Source: Laburnicola sp. R22_1
Lineage: Eukaryota; Ascomycota; Dothideomycetes; Pleosporales; Didymosphaeriaceae
NCBI GenBank assembly: GCA_014281115.1
Contig: JACONQ010000005.1
Coordinates: 1,674,001-1,738,000, forward strand
Reading direction: 5' to 3'
DNA: 64,000 nucleotides
The position numbers were made by a program, and so were the translations under genes. The notes under the pieces are model-generated. The model was not told where the DNA came from. It worked only from the letters and a program-made list of their open reading frames with translations, and searched no databases. Below are positions 42,013 through 53,388 of this stretch, piece after piece (position 1 is the first letter of the stretch; each line of letters opens with the position of its first letter).

Positions 42013-44142
42013 CCGTGCCCGTGCGCGCAACGCCCCACGTCGCGCAGCGCCTCACGAACACCAAAACACCAGACAACTCTCAAACTTCAACGCCTCGTAA
42101 CTCCATCACCATGGCACCGATCGATGACGCGATTGCAGCAATCGAATTGCTGGAACCAGGAGAACACTTTTCATATAGGGCAATTGCTCGTGACTTCGGT
42201 GTGGCGTACAGTACGCTGACCCGAAGACACAAGGGTCGTCAGCGCCCACGGGAAGCTAAGGATCGCGATCAACAAATACTCAACCCACAACAAGAGTTAG
42301 AGCTCGTACAATACATTGAAAACCTTACAAAGAGAGGGCTGCCTCCTACGAGAGAGATGATAAAAAATCTCGCGTCCCAAGTAGCCACAGAGAGCGTGAC
42401 CGACTCTTGGGTTAACCGCTTTCTCCATCGACAAGGCGATCATCTCGTCTCCAAATGGTCCTCTGGGATGGACTCTCGCAGCCACAAAGCTGATTCATAC
42501 GTTAAGTACGAACTATATTTTAACTTGCTACTTCGTAAGATGAGGCAGTACAACATACAGCCGTCCCACACCTACAATATGGATAAGAAGGGCTTTATGA
42601 TTGGTGTAACAGGACGCTCAAAACGAGTGTTTAGTCGACAGCAATGGGAGTCAAAGGAGGTGCAAGCATCACTCCAAGATGGCTCTCGTAAATGGATAAC
42701 TCTCTTAGCAGCTGTTTGCGCGGATGGGAGTGCTCTGCCGCCCGGTCTTATCTTTCAAGCGTCATCTAAGTCACTGCAGTCAACCTGGGTGGCCAACGTT
42801 AAAGCAGGGAAGCACAACGTCTTTATTACCTCATCTCCATCTGGCTAGACAAATAACGACGTTGGTTTAGCATGGCTAGAGCAGGTTTTCAACCGCTGCA
42901 CGAAGCAGAAAGCGCGCCAAGGGAGAGACTGGCGTCTCCTCATACTTAACGGCCATGGCAGTCACCTCACAAAGGAGTTTATCGACTACTGCGACTCCCA
43001 TCGCATCCTCCTAGCCGTATTTCCCCCTCACTCTCTACCCATACGCTTCAACCTCTCGACGTAGCCATATTTAAACCTCTCTCCGCCGCCTACTCCAAGG
43101 AGCTCTCCACTCACCTCCAGAAGACCCAAGGGCTTATTGCAGTTAAGAAGGGAGACTTCTTCCCACTATTCTGGAGAGCGTGGGAGTCCTCGTTCAAGAC
43201 AGAGACTATCCTCAAGTCCTTTGAAGCTACTAGTATATGGCCCATAGAGCCAGAGGTTATACTCAAACGCTTCCAGAGAGAGGGATCCAGGGAGCAGGAT
43301 GAAGGTGAAGCAGATCCCTCAGCCCCCAAAGAGAGCGACTGGCGTCAGATAGAGCGTCTCGTACGCTCTGCAGTAAGGGATACCGCCGCAGAAGAGTCAA
43401 AGTCGCTCTCCCAAACGCTCCACCAACTCCAAGTGCAAAACGAGCTGCTACACCATAAGAACAATAGGCTGAGAGAGGCTCTCACTGCTAAGAAGAAGCA
43501 TAAGAAGCGCGGCAAACCTCTTGACTTGCAGCAGCGAGAGGAGTACTACGGTAGTGCCGTCTTCTGGTCTCCGCGTAAGATTAGAGAGGCACGTGCACGA
43601 GAGACAGTGAAACAACAAGAAGAGCATGAAGAGCAGCTTGCAAAGGCTAATAGGAAGGAGCTTCAAGCTGCTGCCAAGCTCTATAGAGAGCAGCAGGCTC
43701 AGGAGAGACGTGTGGCGAGAGAGGCAGCCAAGGTGGTGAGGGAGAGGGAGAAGGCCAAGAAAGAGGCCGCGCGCGCTGCTCGAATCGAAGCCCAAAACAC
43801 TAAGAGAGCATCTTAAACTACCCAAAACAGGAAGCGCAAAGCTTCAGGTCCTCCTCTATCAAAGCCTAAGCGTCAGAGACGCGGTGGCGGCTCTGCAGCT
43901 GTCGCAGCGTCCCCAGAAGCTGCACCAGAGGCTCCACCTAAAATCAACTCTCGTGGCCGTAATATTAACCTCCCGCGTAAATATAAATAGTATAACTTAA
44001 TCGCAAGCATTACTCTATTACTCCACTAAAGTATCTTGTAATAATAGTTATTGTGGGTGGCTTAATAACCTCATCTTTAAAGTGGTGAGCATGTTGTTCG
44101 TGAGGCGTTGCGCGACGTGGGTCGCTGCGCGCACGGGCACGG
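42013..44142 (+). mobile_element. Fot1/pogo-type transposon (2,130 bp) with 48-bp TIRs
   Basis: The terminal inverted repeats begin CCGTGCCCGTGCGCGCA and extend about 48 bp to GCCTCACGAACA, with a few mismatches. TA is duplicated at 42011-42012 and 44143-44144. Size, TA target and encoded CENP-B/DDE transposase are those of the Fot1/pogo group of Tc1/mariner. Base composition is close to that of the genes, so RIP has been mild compared with the elements at 49-64 kb. Confidence 0.93.
42111..43990 (+). pseudogene. Fot1/pogo transposase, inactivated
   Basis: It starts MAPIDDAIAAIELLEPGEHF with a psq-type helix-turn-helix (IARDFGVAYSTLTRRHKGR), followed by a CENP-B-type domain (LVQYIENLTKRGLPPTREM) and a DDE domain: YNMDKKGF (first Asp) and LLILNGHGSHL, where the usual second Asp is Asn, as a G-to-A change would give. 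Breaks are TAG at 42846-42848 (where relatives have Trp), a frameshift near 43040-43050 just before LQPLDVAIFKPL, and TAA at 43814-43816 (from Gln). A coiled-coil, Glu/Lys-rich C-terminus and the basic tail INLPRKYK finish the frame at 43990. It cannot make an active enzyme. Confidence 0.9.
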
Positions 44143-44144
44143 TA

Positions 44145-44903
44145 AGGCTGACCCCGGTCTCGTGGGGCCAAGAATGACGCTCTGTGGAAGCCCACACCAC
44201 ATGTTTCTCTGAGCGCACGCCTGATATATACGGCCTCCACTAGATATGAATACGAACCATCGCCTCGTGCGTCACGAACGCGGTGCAGTGTCGAGCGATC
44301 GGACCAGCAACGGTGAGCAGTGGCAGTGTCGCGAACCTGAGCACACTTGGGCCGGCCAGTATGGCGGAACACAACGGCCGGAATATGGCTACAACAACTC
44401 GGCCCCAAAGAACCCCTTTGCATTTTTCTCCGAAAAGGACGTCTCATAATTTAGGGGCCGAGTTGTCTGCACTGCACTGCCTACGGAAATGGCCCCGTAT
44501 GTGACACAGTGATGCGGCTCCGTGTTGCTAGCTCGCAAAGACACCGGCTGTGTTGCCGTACCACACCATGGCAGCGTGCCATCGTGGACCCCGTCTACCG
44601 TTACTTGTTTTACATGATTCAGCCTTACTCATGTCAAAACGACCGTTAGATTGCTAAATTTCTTTATTTTGTGAGACCGCACATGAATTGCTTACGCTCA
44701 GCCGAGCCCACCGTCGAAAAAGAACGCAATGCCGTGTACCACACCGCCAGCTGCATCGCCAGCCCCAACCACGAGCTGAATCAAACCTAGTGTTGATCCT
44801 GTCTTACTTACATCACCACGTGAAGCATATCTCACCTGGGCACCAACCCGCAGCACAGATCTGCAAAGAATGAAGTTTCCCATTGCTTACCGCATCCACT
44901 ATC
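44145..44903. other. Intergenic region between the pogo element and RIC1
   Basis: No convincing gene. Positions 44325-44347 repeat the GTGTCGCGAACCT motif of 18063-18085. A perfect inverted repeat, CAACTCGGCCCC ... GGGGCCGAGTTG (about 44395-44464), could form a stem with a loop of about 46 nt; it may be the remnant of a small element. Confidence 0.5.
44325..44347 (+). repeat. Dispersed repeat fragment (copy 3)
   Basis: GTGTCGCGAACCTGAGCACA differs by one transition from 18063-18085. Confidence 0.55.
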
Positions 44904-47900
44904 CTACCCACCACCCCCATGCACACCATCAAAATACCCTCCCTCATCGCCCGTCAACGTCCCCGGACTCGTCGGACTCCTACTCCCCCGACCCCCACTC
45001 CCACTCCCACTCCCACTCGCACTCCCTGCCAACGAAAACCCCATCCCCATGCCCACGTCACCACCCCCGTTAATTCTTCTCCTCCCCGGCCTAGGCACCC
45101 CCAGTCTCGCTGCGTCGAATGTAAATGCCGGCGTCTGCACTTCCGGGCCCGGACTCTTCAATTCAACCAGCTCCAACGTCTTCCGCAGCGTAGCGCCCGA
45201 CTCATCGAGCGCCATGAGGAATCTTGCGAGTTCTTTGCATAAATCCCAGTCGCGGTCTTCTTTTGCGCGCTGCAGCAGCCGCACGACCTGATCGCCCGTC
45301 GAGCTGAGTTCCTCAAATGTGTGCAGCACCAGGAGGTATCCGCTCGCCGTTTTTAGTGAACCTTTTTGCAGTGACTCTTCAAAGAGTTCTTCGGGTGGGG
45401 GTAGGTTGGAGAATAGCGTGCGCCACGAGCGCAGTTCGGTTTTGCGCGTGCATTGCACGACGATGTCGAGATATTGGGGGAAAGATGAGAGGAAGGATAA
45501 CACGGATGGGAGGAGCGCCTGTTCAGGTGGGGGTTGTGAGTCGACTTCTTCGTCGAGGACTTCATGGAGGAGAATTTCTAGGGCATGCGGGAAATAGAGG
45601 AGATGTTGATAGTGGTGGCTTAGGTGGAGGGCTGCGGGGTGGTTGTACTGGGCTAGATGGTGTCGCAGTAGGGCGGGGAGGAATAGGTGCGTCTGCAGTA
45701 TGTTAGCACGCACCGCTCTAAGACGGATTGTTAGACTACAGCTTACCCTGGTGCCGAACCTCAAGTACGCAAAGCTTGTATCCCGTCTCTGCACCAATTC
45801 GCTCTCAATCCCGAATACAATCGCCTTGTTAATCAAGCTCGCCAGCGGATAAAAGTCCACCGGTATCTGAACAGGGGTGGGCAAATCTCTGCCTAGCTCT
45901 ACACTTGCAGAACTCAGGACGTCGTGTATGTCGATCCAAACTTTTACGTCATGTCCGTCGAAGAACCATAAGCTGTCGCGCAGATCGTGGCCATGCACGC
46001 CGTTGACCGACAGCCCAGCAGATGGACTAGGCGGCAACGAGTCTTCTTGTATAGCTAGCGCGAACGCCGGATGGTCGCGCATAAGAGCATACGTTTCGAC
46101 GTTTTGGGCAATGATGCGCATTTCGTATTTCAGTTCACCGCCTTCAGTGGTAGTTGGTTGGAGGAGGACGAGCTTGCCGTCCACTACGAATAATATGGTG
46201 GCAACGGCTACATCCTGTGACGGATCACCGTTATCTGTTCAATCGTTAGCACACCGCTAATATCGCATGCAGGAAGAACCTACGAATCTGATCCTCAGGG
46301 AGAATCCAACTGAGGGCTCGCACTCGCGGCGGTGCGCGGATAATACCATGTAGAGCTATCTGACCGACCTGCACCAGGGTGACCGTGGCGTTCGTAACGC
46401 TGATTACATAGTGATACAAAATATTCCCATAAGTATAGACAAGAAGTGAATCCTCTCCTGAGGGAGCAATCAATACAATAGGTGCTGGGAGGTGCTGGGC
46501 GTGCATTATGTGGTCGCTGTCGAGAGCTAGCTCGCGGGAATAGACGCGGATCTAGAGTTCTCACATTAGCCTTTTGTAATATTTATCACCGGAAATACAC
46601 TTACTTGGTGGGAGTCCTGTGATTCAATTGCTGCGATGAGGACATGCTGGAACCAGCACATGCCCCCGCGAACGGTGAATTCGTTCTCTACAACAGGATC
46701 GTCGAATGTCTTCCATCGTCCACTAGTGACGCTGTAGTGTGCGAGACCTCTTTTTCCTGCCACTGCAACATACCTGCCATCGTTGGAGATAACGGCGCTT
46801 CGGATCGGCCATTGATCCACCAGATAATGAGACGGAACCTGGACGCGATGCCACAGCGAAACATCGGCAGATATAGTCGTGAGATCCGGTAACTCGTAGC
46901 CGCGATAGATCATGAAGCCGGTGCTAGTCTGCATCAAAGACCTTGATATATTGGCGGAAGAGAAGCAACCAGTGACCGCACTGCGGGCCATCTCAAGCAG
47001 GAACAGCCGGTTGTCGTTATGCCCCAGCAGCAATATCTCTGCTCCACCGCCAATCCAGAAAGCGTCTTTGATTCCCAGCAGCCAGTCCTCTCCGTTTGCC
47101 TCAGACAATTTCCTGTCAGTGGTAAAGCTTGTAGCGCCCGGCTTCCCGTATACGCTCCACATGCACCATCCGTTCTCGTACCCAGCAAAAAGACAGTATC
47201 CGTCCGGTGAATAGACCAACACGGTCAATTTGCCCGGACTCGTCGCATTCGGTCGCAACTTGTGCGACAACGGGAGATCGCCCTTGTAGTCTTTTGCCGC
47301 ATAGACATGTATTTCCCCGTTCTCGCAGCCGACCGCAAGCAACGAGAAACGCGCATTGATAGCGGCATGGACGCCATGCTCGTCACTCGTCTCAGGATTA
47401 TGGAATCCGTGCCCTCGAAAAAGATTGGGATGGGACTTCTTATCTTGCGGCGCATGTGGATATAGTCTCTGCACAGCATACGCCTTCCCGTCGCCCGTAA
47501 TCCATGCAGACAGGTTCATCGGCCGATCATGATTCATGTCTACCATAGCCGCATCCTTGCCTAGCCATGTCATGCGATTCAGAAGCTCGGTGCTCGTCTG
47601 GCTGCCACTGCTATCCGGAGCCCATCGTATGCACTGCACGGCCGCAGGTTTATTCGTAGCCACAACGAGCTCGTCGTCGAGCGCCAGGGCCCTCGCAATG
47701 CCAGCATCCACTCTTATGACCATGCGGAATCTAAGATTGAGCTCCCTGATCCCGCTTCCCTCTCCCGGTCCTGCATTCGGGTCATGTTGCCTTGGGATTT
47801 TAAACCCACTCACAGAACTTTTATTCCTGGAGTGTCCGCCTGGGGTATGTGCGAAGTGCGTTTTGTACACGCGTGACCCGGGGTCTGTCGCGAGGGAGTA

Positions 47901-48426
47901 GGTGATCAGGTAACCGAGCGTGGTCTGGACGACGAGGATCTGTGAGTCCGGACGAAGGAGGATATCGACATTGCGGCCGTACGTTTTCAGAGATTTATCT
48001 GAGCGGAGAACGGAGGCGAGTATAGCTGTAGGCTGCGATGCGCATTAGCAGCTGAGGAAGTGGTACGTGAGCTCCAAGACATGCCTTGGTCTGCCAGATG
48101 GTCAATGTCGACCGTGTTATGGTCGCAAACATATGCCCACTCCGGGTGATCTTGACTGCCAGAATCTCGCCGGTAACATCGTCTTCCACAAGCTGCTCGC
48201 TCTCCTGCTGATTGTTCGCACCCAAGTGCTTCTCCCCACGCTGCTCTTTCACCTCATCGCCTCCCTGCAACAGCGCCGACAGCTCACCCCCCGTTCGCTC
48301 CTCCGAGTCCGCGACCGAGCTCTCCGGTGCATCCTCGACGCCATCGTGGGACACACGCGCCCTCTCAGGTCGCGTCTCTTTGGTGGCCGCGAACACGGAA
48401 GGTGAGGAGATGGGCCAATACGTCAT
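44904..48426 (-). CDS. RIC1: RIC1, Ypt6/RAB6 guanine-nucleotide exchange factor subunit
   Basis: Five exons on the minus strand: 48085-48426, 46605-48032, 46284-46551, 45747-46234 and 44904-45692, giving 1,104 residues with phases that close. Introns are 52, 53, 49 and 54 nt; the first uses a GC donor (AAG|GCATGT) and restores the family sequence LTIWQTKPTAILASVLRS. The 54-nt intron is a multiple of three without stops, so it is invisible in the ORF. The N-terminal half is a WD40-like beta-propeller. The C-terminal half is the RIC1 domain (LRSWRTLFSNLPPPEELFEE, then SLKTASGYLLVLHTFEE). The Gly/Ser-rich tail looks disordered. With RGP1, RIC1 activates the Rab6 homologue Ypt6 at the Golgi for endosome-to-Golgi retrieval. 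Confidence 0.92.
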
Positions 48427-49587
48427 GGCGCACTATCGCAACTGAAGGCTGCATTTGGGCGAGCCCATCTCACGGTGAGGATTGATTGACGTGCGCAAAG
48501 GGTTTTGTGGAGCTGGAGCTGCTGCAGGGTCCGTGGTGACACGGACGAGTCAGTGAACGTGCAGTGCCGGCGACTGGAATGCGTGCAAAGCGTGGTTCGG
48601 TCTTTGACTCTTTGGCATGACCGATTACGTAAGGTGCCTTTGTTCTGCCTCAGACCACCGACTGCACACTGCCATACTTCCTAAATCACAAGAGAATCAG
48701 AGTAGTTTTCTAAAGTCTCCCCGGCCTCCTTCCCTAAGACTAGTATGACCTTTATATCAAAATAAGACTGAGGAGGAGAAGAGCTAAACCCAGAACTAAA
48801 GCTCAAACTTCCCAAACAAGTATCTTTCTTGAAGGGCGTTGAACACTGCAACCCCAAAACTCAGCACCTAACACAACAACCTCATTGGATGAGCCCAAAC
48901 TTCCTAAAGAGTCAGTTCGTGTTTTAGCTGTTGAAAGCTGCTCCAGCGCCGTGCCACGACCTAGAAATCTGAGCCTAACACAGCATCTTATTGGATGGGC
49001 CCAAACTTCCTAAAGAGGCACTTTGTGTTAACTGTTGAAAGCTGCTCCAGCGCCGTGCCACGACCTGGAAGTCTGAGCCTAACACAGCATTCTCATTGGA
49101 CAAGCCCAAGCTTCCCAAACTTCCCAAACGAGTACCTCCTCAATGGCGTCGAACACTGTGTGCCCGACGCTCACGTACTTACGATGCCACCAACGATGGT
49201 TTGCTATTGGCTATCTGGCTCTTGCAACTGTGTCCTTTTCGGGCCGTCGCCTATTTTAGCCTGCCCTTAGCCTCGCCAAAACTACTGCACTGCGTAATAA
49301 ACCCAAAACCCTGTACATAGCACGACATTCTTACTAAGGTAATAAAGTTAAAAGCCTTTAGCAAAATAGTTAATTTTATACTAATTATAGTAGTGTAGTA
49401 AATATTTATAGTAAATAGTATTAGTATAAGTAAAGATAGCTAGAATTATAATACTATTAATATTAACTAGTATCTATTTATTATTTGTAGTAGTGTTTTT
49501 AAAGTTATTTACTAAAGTAGCTTTTTATTATAATAAATTTAAATAGAATAAAAAAATTATTAGAATAAAGATATTAAAAAATAATAT
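48427..49587. other. RIC1 upstream region with a tandem repeat
   Basis: The first 400 bp hold the RIC1 promoter. A tandem repeat follows (separate entry), then from about 49320 the composition falls abruptly to very AT-rich. No gene is supported. Confidence 0.5.
48867..49117 (+). repeat. Tandem repeat, about 105-bp period, 2.4 copies
   Basis: Units begin CCTAACACA at 48867, 48974 and 49078. Each contains a CAAACTTCC-type motif, and the first two also carry CTGCTCCAGCGCCGTGCCAC. A weaker related segment (CTTCCCAAAC...GTTGAACACTG) lies just before, near 48808, and after, near 49121, so the repeat was once longer. Confidence 0.85.
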
Positions 49588-51788
49588 ATTCTATTAGTAG
49601 CCCGAATAGATTAGTCTGCCGAATAGTTTTCTTAGCAACTTCGAGGTTCCTTATAACTTATTATAGAACACTACTAACGTTACTTTATAGTAACTCATAA
49701 TAACCTACTATAACTTATAATATACTAAGTAACTATTTAATCTACTTTTTATATTATATAGCCTCTTTACGCGACTGTAATAGTCGCGTAAAGCTAATAA
49801 GTCTTTTTTAGCAGTATGAACTTATAATAAGACTCCCTATAATATACGATATATTATCTACTATACTATACGTAGGCAATATATAGTATACTTATTATAA
49901 TTCGTAGTAAAGTATACTATATCTTAAGTAGTACTTTATTTAATTTTTAGTTACTAAGTGCGTACTATTATAAGATAAAGATAACCTGTTATTTTTGGCC
50001 TTATAGTAACCTATAATAAAATCACTCTAATTTACTATTAACACTATCTAAAAATAAGCCACTAAGAGTAATATCTAACTTCTTCTCTATCTCTTTATCT
50101 ATCTAATAGGTCCTTATATTATGCCTAGGCTCTTCGTACCTCCCACAGCGGTATTGTGTTAAGGGACCTACCTCTTTCTTACTACTACCTCCCGCTCTTT
50201 TTAATAACTTCACCCTAATAGAAGGGCTTTCTACTCTTAAATCTGCTCCCTAAGCAAAGCCTAGCGTCCCACCTTTCTAAATGCGCTTTCTTTTACGCGT
50301 TTTTCGCTTCGTTAGAACCTTAATTTGCTCCTTAAGTTTCTTAATATAGGTCTCTTAAAGTACACTATAGTAGAGTATAAGTTTAGCACCTTTTATAAGC
50401 TATAAGTAGCTTAATTTAGTATTAGGTAGAGACTAAATAAAAGAGTCGCGTACGAGCTTTGACTGGGATCCAAACTCAAGGGTATTACTTAGGGTTCTGG
50501 CTTGCTATAGTGTATCTAGTAGGGTATCCTAAGGTGGAGTGTAAATACGCACATTAAGGCAATCTACCACTACTAATATATCTAAAGAAATAAGCCTAGA
50601 GGCCTTAAAGGCTTTCTTATAGTTTTCTAGTGTAAACATATTAAAAAACGCGTTGCGAAAGGCTAGTAGAAAGCCCTCTTTATTAATATAAAAGACGCAT
50701 CGGCGCGCTAAGTCCCGCACGCGCTAGGAGTACTTTAGCTTTAGTGGCGCGAAACAGACCACATTAAGCGGCTAAAGGATATGAGATAAGTACGCTGGCA
50801 TACAGAGTGTTAGGGTCTTCTATTCTAGGTAATAATCCTTAAAATTCTAGGAGTAGTGGCTCTTATAGCTATCTAGAATAAGTAACCTTTATAACTCTAA
50901 TATGCGCGGCCTTATATACGCGTTAAAGTACTTTAACTACGCAACTCTAAGCTCGCTATTAGTCTAGCCAGTCTTAGAGACTAAGAGCTTCCAATCGCGG
51001 GGGATACTAGTCTCCTTATACCACGCTAAAATGTGGACTTGCCCTTTGTAGATAATAAAGGGCGGAACAGCATATCTAGCAGCGCAAATACTCTAAATTA
51101 CTATAACCTACTTATAGTTATCTAGCTAAACAAGCGTAGATTAAAAACGTCTTTCTAAACTAGTTACAATCTTTATTAAGCTAATAACTCCTATCTAGAA
51201 GCCTATCTTATTAAAGTTATAGATGTCTTTATTCTACACTCTATACTTGGCTTTTATATCCTTCACTAGCTAAAACCACGCGTTTATAACCTCTAGGTCT
51301 TTCTATTATATTCTCTATTAGTTCTTCGCTTAATTAAAAGCTATTTTAAGCTTATGTACGCGCTTTACAAAGCGCTAAGCCTAGTATTATTCTATAAAGT
51401 CTCTGTGCCGCGCAGCTAGTAGTTTATTAGCTATATCTTCCACCTTACCTAGCTAGGGTGCAAATCCTCGCAAATATAGATTAAGGATATACTGTATAAG
51501 CGTCTGCTCTTTAGTCGCGGTAAGATTTGCCATGCCTAATCGTATATCTGCTTAGGCGATAATTCCGTTAATTTAATCGCTTAGTATAGACTTTGGGATA
51601 TTATATGCTGTAGCAGCGCGTCGCAGGCTTAAAATTTGCTTATTCTAATAGGCGTAAAGGGCAAGCTTAATTCTGCCTTCTTAATTAGATAATAACGCGT
51701 TGTGTTATTAAGACATTATGATTTATAGTAAAGTGTTGTGGTCTTGGCAAAAACTATTCGGCGGACTAATCTATTCGGGCTACTAATA
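49588..51788 (-). mobile_element. RIP-degraded pogo/Fot1-type transposon (about 2.2 kb)
   Basis: Inverted repeats of about 40 bp (TTCTATTAGTAGCCCGAATA on the left, complement at 51750-51788) bound the element; the target was probably TA, but the AT-rich flanks blur the exact edges. The minus strand encodes a CENP-B/DDE transposase with many TAG/TAA codons: helix-turn-helix (LSLRRAATAYNIPKS) near 51600, NFNKIGF near 51210, NSELRVAKYFNAY near 50950, LLILDSYKSH near 50870 and LQPLNVVCFAPLK near 50770. The distal part (50529-50720) is still open for 63 codons. It is unrelated in TIR to the element at 42013. Confidence 0.87.
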
Positions 51789-51855
51789 GAATATGTTATA
51801 ATTTAGTTTTAGTAAATATATATAAATTATAAAAAGGCTAAAAGTAAGTACTTAT

Positions 51856-52319
51856 TATTAATACGGGGTTATATACCTTGTCCTAGTTTGGGTTAGAGGA
51901 GGTAAGGTAGCTTGGGATAATTGTGCTAGTAGGCTTTAGAAGAAATTAAGTGAGATGTTAATAGTCTTAGGTAAGACTCTTCTACTTCTAAATAAAATAG
52001 AATAACTAGTACTAATCTATATAAAAGATAGTACTATACAAAGTTAACTATAAAGATTTAAAACTAAGAAGATTCCCTAGATTTATATAGTTCTAATCTT
52101 CTATATACTTACTATAATTACTATAATTATAGTAATTCGCCTAATTACTCTAATTACTATAATTGTGGTAATCTATTATATATATCTAATTACTCTAATT
52201 ATTATAATTATAGTAATTTATTATATAACTTACTAACTTATTATTATATTTTATTATACTAGTATCCTATGTATATCTATTAGACCTTAATAACCTTACT
52301 ATATTCTTACTTATAATAC
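51856..52319 (-). repeat. Gypsy LTR (left, 3' LTR)
   Basis: Shares TTATACCTTGTCCTAG-type sequence and AGTAGGCTTTAG...GAAATTAAGTGAGAT with 63865-64000. The right boundary is approximate and inferred from the adjoining C-rich tract. Confidence 0.75.
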
Positions 52320-53225
52320 TCGCCCCCCTCTTAAGACTATTGTTCTAATACCCTTACTTTTACTATACAATATAGAGTTTTCTAAGTATAAAGGTGCGCT
52401 CTGCCTTGTCCATAGGCATTAACCACGCTTAGTTCTTTATCCTCGCCCTATATTCTAATAATGCCTAGGGATCCTTCTACGCTAACCTATAACCGTCTTT
52501 GTCTTATAGCTAAGATTGCTTATAACGGCATACTTATGCCTATTCCTTATAATTATTACTTTCTTTAAGGCCTTAACTATCTAGCTATAGCTAATTCTTC
52601 TTCTTTTTGTTATTCTAAATATATACGCCTTAGGCGTTCTTGTACTAATCTTTTCTAGGAGTTCCTTAACTAAACCTAAGAGGAATATTCTTAAAAGGTA
52701 GAGGAGGATAAGAAAGCTCTCTTAGTGATTCTTATACGACTCTTATAGATTAAGAAGATATTATAATAGGCTAAAGAGCGTACTTATAAAAAGGCTATCT
52801 ATCTAGTATTAGAGATAGAATCTACTAAAGAGTTTAACAATTCTTTAGTTAACTGTCCTAGCACTAATACCTTAGTAGGGTTTTCTCTCTTATTGTAGAC
52901 TTTACTTAACGCCGTCGAGCAATTTACTAGTAGCCTACTAGCTTCTCTAGATATGGTTTCTGTGTCCTTTAGTAATACTACTTTACTAGCTGTTAGTATC
53001 CTGCCATATTCTTAATAGATTCTTATGTGTTCTGGCTAGTAGGCTATCCTTTTCATTTAACTAGATATTTCTACTAATATTTAAACTTCTATAGGTTTCT
53101 AACTTCTTTAACCTTATACTTCTTATCTTTAAGTTTAAGTTGTGTTTTAATTTTGGCGTTTAGTAGTGCTAGTTTAAGGAGCAATTTAATTTATAAAAGG
53201 TAGGGTATATATAGGTTTTCTCTAG

Positions 53226-53388
53226 TGTTAGATTAGAGCCGTGTTGTCGAATAAGAGCACGTGGTCGGCTCTACCCTCTAAATTAGACCTGGAGCCAACA
53301 AGTTATAGAACACACAATACAACTATTCATCCATCTTATCTATTAGACCCCCCATCTTAATGAGCTTAAATAGTGCTCAAATCTAACA
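53226..53388 (+). repeat. Copia 5' LTR
   Basis: 163 bp. It differs from the 3' LTR almost only by transitions, as RIP would produce. Confidence 0.93.
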
